Below are positions 59,485 through 64,000 of a stretch of DNA of 64,000 nucleotides, piece by piece. The first letter of the stretch is position 1, and each line of letters begins with the position of its first letter. Both the position numbers and the translations under genes were made by a program. The notes beneath the pieces were generated by a model, which was given only the letters and a program-made list of their open reading frames with translations, searched no databases and was not told the DNA's origin. Origin of the DNA: Pontibacter amylolyticus (GTDB lineage Bacteria > Bacteroidota > Bacteroidia > Cytophagales > Hymenobacteraceae); contig NZ_BMFP01000002.1 in NCBI RefSeq assembly GCF_014638845.1, positions 142,373-206,372 on the forward strand, written 5' to 3'.

Positions 59485-60062
59485 GGTATAGCCTCCGGCC
59501 AGACGCCTTCGGGCGTAATGGCATAATCAAGTGGCACGTCGTACTCATTGGGGTCGGCAATGCGCTCCACGGGCGGCTCCAGCGACAACCCCACCTTCAC
59601 CACATCAGGGCGACAGTCGGCCAGGAAGCGGTCGTAGAAGCCTTTGCCATACCCTACCCGATGGCCCTGCCTGTCGAAAGCCAGCAAAGGAAGCAGCACC
59701 AGGTCCACCTCGTTGGCATGTATGATCTGCGCGTCTTTCGGCTCGGGTATACCCCAGGCGTTTTCCACCAGCACCGACTCCTCGGTCAGGTGATGGTGGG
59801 TGAGCACGTTTTGGGCAGCATCGGTGACGGGCACGACCACCCGCACTTCGGGGAATTCCAGCCGCAGTCGCTCAATGATGGCCCAGGTGTTGACCTCGTT
59901 GTTTTTGATGATCGGCAGAAACACGTGCACCGTCTGCCCTGCTCTCAGTGGGAAGTGCCGGAAAAACAAATCTGCAATGCGCTGGCTGCGCACGGCCACC
60001 TCGTCGACGGAAAGGGCCCGGCGGCGTTGCAGCATGGTCTTTCGCAGCTCGGCTTTGTGCAT
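59481..60062 (-). CDS. 5-formyltetrahydrofolate cyclo-ligase
   Basis: A 193-residue enzyme converting 5-formyl-THF to 5,10-methenyl-THF using ATP. KAELRKTMLQRRRALS is the N-terminal signature, VDLVLLPLLAFDRQGHRVGYGKGFYDRFLAD the conserved ATP/folate loop. It starts within the stop of bshC (one-base TAATG overlap), so the two are coupled. Why folate recycling should be tied to bacillithiol synthesis is not obvious. It is also convergent with the EEP gene with a four-base overlap. Confidence 0.93.
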   Translation of the reverse strand: MHKAELRKTMLQRRRALSVDEVAVRSQRIADLFFRHFPLRAGQTVHVFLPIIKNNEVNTWAIIERLRLEFPEVRVVVPVTDAAQNVLTHHHLTEESVLVENAWGIPEPKDAQIIHANEVDLVLLPLLAFDRQGHRVGYGKGFYDRFLADCRPDVVKVGLSLEPPVERIADPNEYDVPLDYAITPEGVWPEAIP

Positions 60063-61624
60063 TATTCCTCCTCCAGTATCGTGAATTTAAACTCCAGCGG
60101 ATCGAAGGCCTCTACCAGTGCAGGTATAAAGTTGGGGTGGTTGGTCTGGTACGAGAGCAGGTTGTCCTGGCGTTCCTGCAGGCTGCCGTTCGGGAAGAGC
60201 TTGTCTTTGAGATTTTCGAGTTGCTTGAAGGTCTGCTCGTGCTTGCTGTCGCGCGCCTTGGAGAGCTTCTTCTCCAGCATCTGCAGGGCGTTGGTTGCTT
60301 TCTGCTGTTCGGCTGCCACAGCCTTCACCAGCGTCGGGTCTATACCTGCGGCCAGTTCCTCTACCTGTTTATAAACCTCTGACAAGGCTTCGCGCTGCGC
60401 TTCTAAGTTAATTTCCGCTTCGTGCAGCTGCGACGAGAGTTTCTTTTTGAGCTCCAGGTAATCCTGGAAAAGATCGAGTGGCTCCAGCCCCAGCTTGTGT
60501 AGGCGGGTGGCGTTGGGTTTACTGATATACAGGGCCGAGTTGCGCAGCATGATGAGCGGGAAGGCTACCTGATGCGCCTCGAACACCTTGCCCAGTTGGA
60601 ACCAGTACGCCACTTCGGCCCCACCGCCAATATAGGCCAGGTTCGGCAGCACCATTTCCTCGTACAGCGGGCGCAGAATCACATTCGGACTGAAGCGCTC
60701 CGGGTGTTGCTGCGCCTCCTGCATGATTTCCTGCCGTGTGAAGCTGAGGTCGGTGTTGAGTACCTTATACCGGTCACCTTCCTGCACAATGCGCTCGCGC
60801 ATACCTTCCAGCAGGTAAAACAGGTTGATCTCGCGCGAAAACACCTGCGGCCTATACCCCAGCTTTTCCAGTTGGGCGTTCGTCTCCTCTACCAGCTTAT
60901 TCGACAACTGCTCCGTCAGCTCTTTTTCCACCACAGGTATAAGCGCCTTTTTCAGCTCTTTATGATCCCCGTCGATGCTCACCAAACCATACTCCCCGAA
61001 CAGGGCATGCGTAATGGCGCGGGTCGCGTCAGCCAGCGTCTTGCTGTTGCGGTAGGCTTCTTCAAAAACGGGGAAGGCTTCGGGCAGTTCTTCCAGTACC
61101 TTGTCGAGACCGGTTGTAGCGAAGCGGCCCACCGCGCCTGTCTGCTCCGACTCCCAGGTATAGCGCTTGCCGAACAGGTTGAAGTGGTTGATCTCCGCAA
61201 AGTCGTGGTCTTCGGTGGCCATCCAGTACACGGGCACAAAATTGTAATCCGGGTACTTCTCCTTCAACTGACGGCAGGTGTTGATGGCCGTCACGATCTT
61301 GTACACAAAGTAAAGCGGACCAGTGAAGATATTGAGCTGGTGGCCTGTGGTAACGGTATAGGTGTTGGGCTGCTGCAGCAGCTCCAGGTTTTGCTGCACT
61401 GCGGGATGGATGTCTGCCACGGAGCCATACTGCTCCTGCAAGGCCTGATACAAGGTATGGCGCTGAGCCTCCGTGAACTGCTTCTCTTTGATCTGCTCGC
61501 CGAAAGCCTCCAGCGTCGGGAAGCGGTGATAGAAAGCCTGCAGCTTGTTGCTTTGGGCAAGGTAATCGGCTATTGTCTGGGAGAAGGCGCCTGTGGCGGC
61601 GTAGTCTACCTTCGTTACTTTCAT
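60062..61624 (-). CDS. bshC: Bacillithiol biosynthesis cysteine-adding enzyme
   Basis: A 520-residue enzyme that adds cysteine to glucosaminyl-malate in the last step of bacillithiol synthesis. YTVTTGHQLNIFTGPLYFVYKI and YWMATEDHDFAEINHF are family signatures; residues about 385-470 form the long coiled coil. Length fits Bacteroidota BshC. I use the ATG at 61624. bshA and bshB are not in the window. The enzyme shows the cell uses bacillithiol as a thiol. Confidence 0.95.
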   Translation of the reverse strand: MKVTKVDYAATGAFSQTIADYLAQSNKLQAFYHRFPTLEAFGEQIKEKQFTEAQRHTLYQALQEQYGSVADIHPAVQQNLELLQQPNTYTVTTGHQLNIFTGPLYFVYKIVTAINTCRQLKEKYPDYNFVPVYWMATEDHDFAEINHFNLFGKRYTWESEQTGAVGRFATTGLDKVLEELPEAFPVFEEAYRNSKTLADATRAITHALFGEYGLVSIDGDHKELKKALIPVVEKELTEQLSNKLVEETNAQLEKLGYRPQVFSREINLFYLLEGMRERIVQEGDRYKVLNTDLSFTRQEIMQEAQQHPERFSPNVILRPLYEEMVLPNLAYIGGGAEVAYWFQLGKVFEAHQVAFPLIMLRNSALYISKPNATRLHKLGLEPLDLFQDYLELKKKLSSQLHEAEINLEAQREALSEVYKQVEELAAGIDPTLVKAVAAEQQKATNALQMLEKKLSKARDSKHEQTFKQLENLKDKLFPNGSLQERQDNLLSYQTNHPNFIPALVEAFDPLEFKFTILEEE

Positions 61625-62097
61625 ATCGGTTACTTCCATCTGCTCTATTTTGTGGACTCGCGCTCGTTTAGCTACCTGCACGGTATAACAAGGCGCCTTT
61701 GCCAATGTTGCGCCCCAAAGTTCGGTTTTTTATTCCTGATATACAGCTGATACGACAGAAAACAGGTATAGGCGGACGGAATCGGAATTTTAGCGGGCTA
61801 CTGATGCCCTCGCTCGCGTCCCGCGAGTGTGAGCTGTTTGGTGGTGTCCCGCCATCTGTGCACGATTAACCTACCCCTCCTTTTATCGAGGCCCCCTACC
61901 CCAAAGGGGATTTTCAAATCCTGGTGTGTAAATTTTAGCGCTCTTTCGGACATGGATACCCGAAAGAGCATTTGGGCATTTGGAAAGCGCATTTAGAAAA
62001 GCGGCCAGAGTCCGCCTGATGACTCACACTCACGGGACGCGAGCAAGAGCGAACTAAAGGTATATAGTTCGTATACCTAGCTAAAAGGAAACACCAT
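61625..62097. other. Intergenic region holding a MITE-like element
   Basis: 473 bases with no gene between divergent bshC and the PH-domain gene. It contains the inverted-repeat element at 61809-62047, a C-rich stretch near 61871-61890, and an inverted pair of the iterated word at 62058-62078. Confidence 0.5.
61809..62047. repeat. MITE-like element with 25-bp inverted ends
   Basis: Left end 61809-61833 (CTCGCTCGCGTCCCGCGAGT...) and right end 62023-62047 are reverse complements with two mismatches in 25. The 189 bases between them have no reading frame of interest and repeat GCATTTG/GCATTT words. Such a structure suggests a non-autonomous mobile element; I cannot see a clear target-site duplication. 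Confidence 0.6.
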
Positions 62098-62478
62098 ATG
62101 GGACTACTAAACGGATTGATGGGCCATGCCTCGGTGGTGCCTGTCGAGAAACTCACCAAAGAATTTCAACCGATCCTGCTCGATGATGAGCAGATCGAAA
62201 AAGCGTTCAAACTCATCCGCGACATGCTCGTGTTCACGAACAAGCGGCTGATCGTGGTGAACAAACAGGGACTGACGGGATCTAAAATCGAGTACCAGAG
62301 CGTACCCTACGCCAGCATCAAAATGTTCTCGAAAGAAAGCGCCGGCATGATGGACTTTGACGCTGAGCTGAAGATCTGGCTAACAGGTGAAGCCACACCC
62401 ACCATCAAACAGGAGTTTCGCAAAGGAGACAATGTGAACGACGCCTACAAGGTGCTGAGCAAATACGTGCTGAAATAG
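62098..62478 (+). CDS. PH domain-containing protein (bPH_1 type)
   Basis: A 126-residue cytoplasmic protein with a bacterial pleckstrin-homology-like domain: LVFTNKRLIVVNKQGLTGSKIEYQSVPYASIKMFS is the family signature, followed by DAELKIWLTG strands and a C-terminal helix. Found widely, role unknown. It starts 20 bases after the inverted pair of the iterated word. Confidence 0.9.
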   Translation: MGLLNGLMGHASVVPVEKLTKEFQPILLDDEQIEKAFKLIRDMLVFTNKRLIVVNKQGLTGSKIEYQSVPYASIKMFSKESAGMMDFDAELKIWLTGEATPTIKQEFRKGDNVNDAYKVLSKYVLK

Positions 62479-62479
62479 A

Positions 62480-62875
62480 CTAGAGCGAATTGAGCCAGTT
62501 TTCGGCGTTTTCAATTGTTTCAAAGCCTTGGGCAATGCCATCGCGCACCATACTCATGGCCCTGTCGGTCGAGAGACGGCTGAAGTAATCGCGGGAGTAA
62601 ACGGCGGCGTGATACTGCAGGCCCGCTTGCTCCGCCCGGGGGTGCCAGTCATTCGCCAGCCAGTCGGTTAGCTCTACCCAAAGGCCCTGCACGTCGTAGT
62701 GGTTGTCGAGCAGTTTGTGGGTGCGCTCCTTCTGCAGGAAAAACAGGATCTGCTCGTAGCCCTGTTTAATAACATCGCTGGTGAAGGTACCATGCCAGGT
62801 GGCCACGATGTAATCTTCCACAGCGTTGTATTCCAGGGTGAGCGAGTCTGTCGTAAGTAATTTAATGTGCCGCAT
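62480..62875 (-). CDS. Small protein, SpoIIAA/STAS-like fold suspected
   Basis: A 131-residue cytoplasmic protein. LTLEYNAVEDYIVATWHGTFTSDVIKQGYEQILFFLQKERTHKLLDNHYDVQG has the strand-helix rhythm of STAS-like single-domain proteins common in Bacteroidota. No catalytic motif. Its stop lies one base after the convergent PH-domain gene's stop. Function unknown. Confidence 0.65.
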   Translation of the reverse strand: MRHIKLLTTDSLTLEYNAVEDYIVATWHGTFTSDVIKQGYEQILFFLQKERTHKLLDNHYDVQGLWVELTDWLANDWHPRAEQAGLQYHAAVYSRDYFSRLSTDRAMSMVRDGIAQGFETIENAENWLNSL

Positions 62876-62967
62876 TTGGAGAGACAGGCGTTCTGAAGCA
62901 GAAGCCTATGTTTTGTACTATATTTTGGATCGAAAGACCATATTACGTAATTCCGGACTATAATCAA

Positions 62968-63012
62968 AAAAGGAAATTCCCTGCTTGCCGAAGCATCCAG
63001 GAAATTTCCCTT
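62968..63012 (-). terminator. Terminator of rimO
   Basis: On the minus strand GGAAATTTCC-TG-ATGCTT and AAGCAGGGAATTTCC pair around CGGC, followed by TTTTTTGATT. Confidence 0.75.
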
Positions 63013-63043
63013 GATAATGGTTTATACCTGCGTTGGATTTTGC

Positions 63044-64000
63044 CTAAAGCACCACCTCCCCGTACAGGTCAAAGTCCGAAGCGTCAGTTATTTTCACGTT
63101 GGCGAAATCACCGAGGCGCACATACTGGTTGTCGGCGGGAACGAGCACTTCGTTGTCTACCTCCGGCGAGTCGTACTGGGTACGTCCCACGAAGTAGCCG
63201 CTCTCTTTACGGTCGAAGAGCACTTTGTAGGTCTTGCCTATTTTCTCCTCGTTCAGTTCTACCGATATTCCCTGCTGCAGCTCCATGATGGCGTCGGCAC
63301 GCTCCTGCTTCACCTCGTCCGGCACATTGTCCTCCAAGGTATGGGAGTGCGTGCTTTCCTCGTGCGAGTAGGTGAAAATGCCCAGACGTTCGAAGCGAGT
63401 TTCTTCTACCCAGTCATACAGCTCCTGGAAATCCTGTTCGGTCTCGCCCGGGTGACCGGCAATCAGTGTGGTGCGCAGCGCGATGTCTGGCACACGCTGG
63501 CGAATCTGGTCCACCAGCTCGATGGTACGGCGCTTGCTGATGCCGCGGCGCATGGTCTTGAGCATATTATCTGACACGTGCTGCAGCGGCATGTCGAGGT
63601 ACTTGCAGATGTTCTTACGCTCGTTCATCACGTCAAACACATCCATCGGGAACTGCGACGGGTAGGCGTACTGCATGCGGATCCAGTCTATACCTTCCAC
63701 ATCCGACAGGTTGCGGAGCAGGTCAGCCAGCTTGCGCTCGCCGTAGTGCTGCAGACCGTAATAGGTCAGGTCCTGGGCAATCAAAATCAGTTCTTTTGTT
63801 CCCATGCTGGCCAGTCGCTTGGCTTCGCGAACCAAATCCTCGATCGGACGGTCCACGTGCTTGCCGCGCATTAAAGGTATAGCACAGAAAGAGCAGGGGC
63901 GGTTGCAGCCCTCGGCAATTTTGAAATAAGCGAAGTGAGAAGGCGTCGTAAGCAATCGCTCGCCGATGAGTTCGTGCTTGTAGTCGGCCTCCAGCTTTTT
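63044..64000 (-). CDS. rimO: Ribosomal protein S12 methylthiotransferase (partial)
   Basis: The C-terminal 318 codons of a radical-SAM methylthiotransferase, cut by the right edge of the window. The radical-SAM motif is in EGCNRPCSFCAIP (CxxxCxxC), followed by the SAM-binding regions (LIAQDLTYYG, MPLQHVSDNMLKTMRRG) and a TRAM domain (VSVELNEEKIGKTYKVLFDRKE ... YVRLGDFANVKITDASDFDLYGEV). RimO adds a methylthio group to Asp of ribosomal protein S12. MiaB is the alternative, but the MPLQHVSDNMLKTMRRG and C-terminal DLYGEV fit RimO better. The reading frame is open to base 64000. Confidence 0.93.
   Translation of the reverse strand, partial: KKLEADYKHELIGERLLTTPSHFAYFKIAEGCNRPCSFCAIPLMRGKHVDRPIEDLVREAKRLASMGTKELILIAQDLTYYGLQHYGERKLADLLRNLSDVEGIDWIRMQYAYPSQFPMDVFDVMNERKNICKYLDMPLQHVSDNMLKTMRRGISKRRTIELVDQIRQRVPDIALRTTLIAGHPGETEQDFQELYDWVEETRFERLGIFTYSHEESTHSHTLEDNVPDEVKQERADAIMELQQGISVELNEEKIGKTYKVLFDRKESGYFVGRTQYDSPEVDNEVLVPADNQYVRLGDFANVKITDASDFDLYGEVVL

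Overview
The window reads as a chromosomal segment of a Bacteroidota bacterium, most likely Cytophagales/Hymenobacteraceae (Pontibacter-like; inferred from gene content and composition, not from a search). Supporting signs are a type IX secretion sorting domain, sigma-ABfr style promoters (TTTG, about 19 nt, TAnnTTTG), a bacillithiol enzyme (BshC), many family-of-unknown-function genes typical of the phylum, roughly 50-55% G+C, and little Shine-Dalgarno signal. There are two tRNAs, no rRNA, no CRISPR array and no recognisable insertion sequence.

Layout. 0.6-8.3 kb: SixA-like phosphatase and polyphosphate kinase, then two outer-membrane proteins, one a very large metallophosphoesterase/beta-barrel fusion. 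8.6-11.4 kb: an HD-domain protein fused to a Pycsar-effector-like membrane domain, and a CNNM/CBS transporter. 11.7-16.4 kb: tRNA-Arg, a lipoprotein, a protein that is almost only a T9SS sorting domain, and an oxidoreductase / type III polyketide synthase / methyltransferase cluster. 17.3-17.9 kb: a gene-free block rich in DnaA-box-like sites. 17.9-25.3 kb: envelope, redox and peptidase genes. 25.5-32.5 kb: TetR-TolC-adaptor-RND efflux operon ending in an acyl-carrier-like protein that lacks the carrier serine. 32.7-35.4 kb: a LiaF-like / LytS-like kinase / LytTR regulator operon. 35.8-44.6 kb: pheS, hydroxyacyl-CoA dehydrogenase, tRNA-Asn, fatty acid hydroxylase, aroK, DoxX-like protein, DUF1599, folP and cdaA. 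45-50 kb: threonine catabolism genes kbl and tdh around a proline-rich repeat protein. 50.5-64 kb: redox and membrane genes, rlmN, thioesterase, mnmD, glutathione peroxidase, nuclease-family protein, 5-formyl-THF cyclo-ligase with bshC, and rimO running off the right edge.

The strongest signal not explained by genes is a short non-palindromic word, CAGGTATAGC (core AGGTATAG), present on both strands inside and between genes throughout the window. By eye I counted about 190 GGTATA/TATACC sites, about 85 copies of the octamer core and about 35 exact decamers, far above chance. It forms inverted pairs, lies in terminator stems and loops, and imposes the otherwise unusual Ile codon ATA. This resembles DNA uptake sequences or the HIP1 class of highly iterated words, but I know of no description of this word. 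Other leads are the serine-less carrier protein in the efflux operon, the HD-PycTM fusion, the kinase-like segment in the phosphoesterase/barrel fusion, the polyketide cluster, a candidate oriC, and several palindromic intergenic repeat elements.
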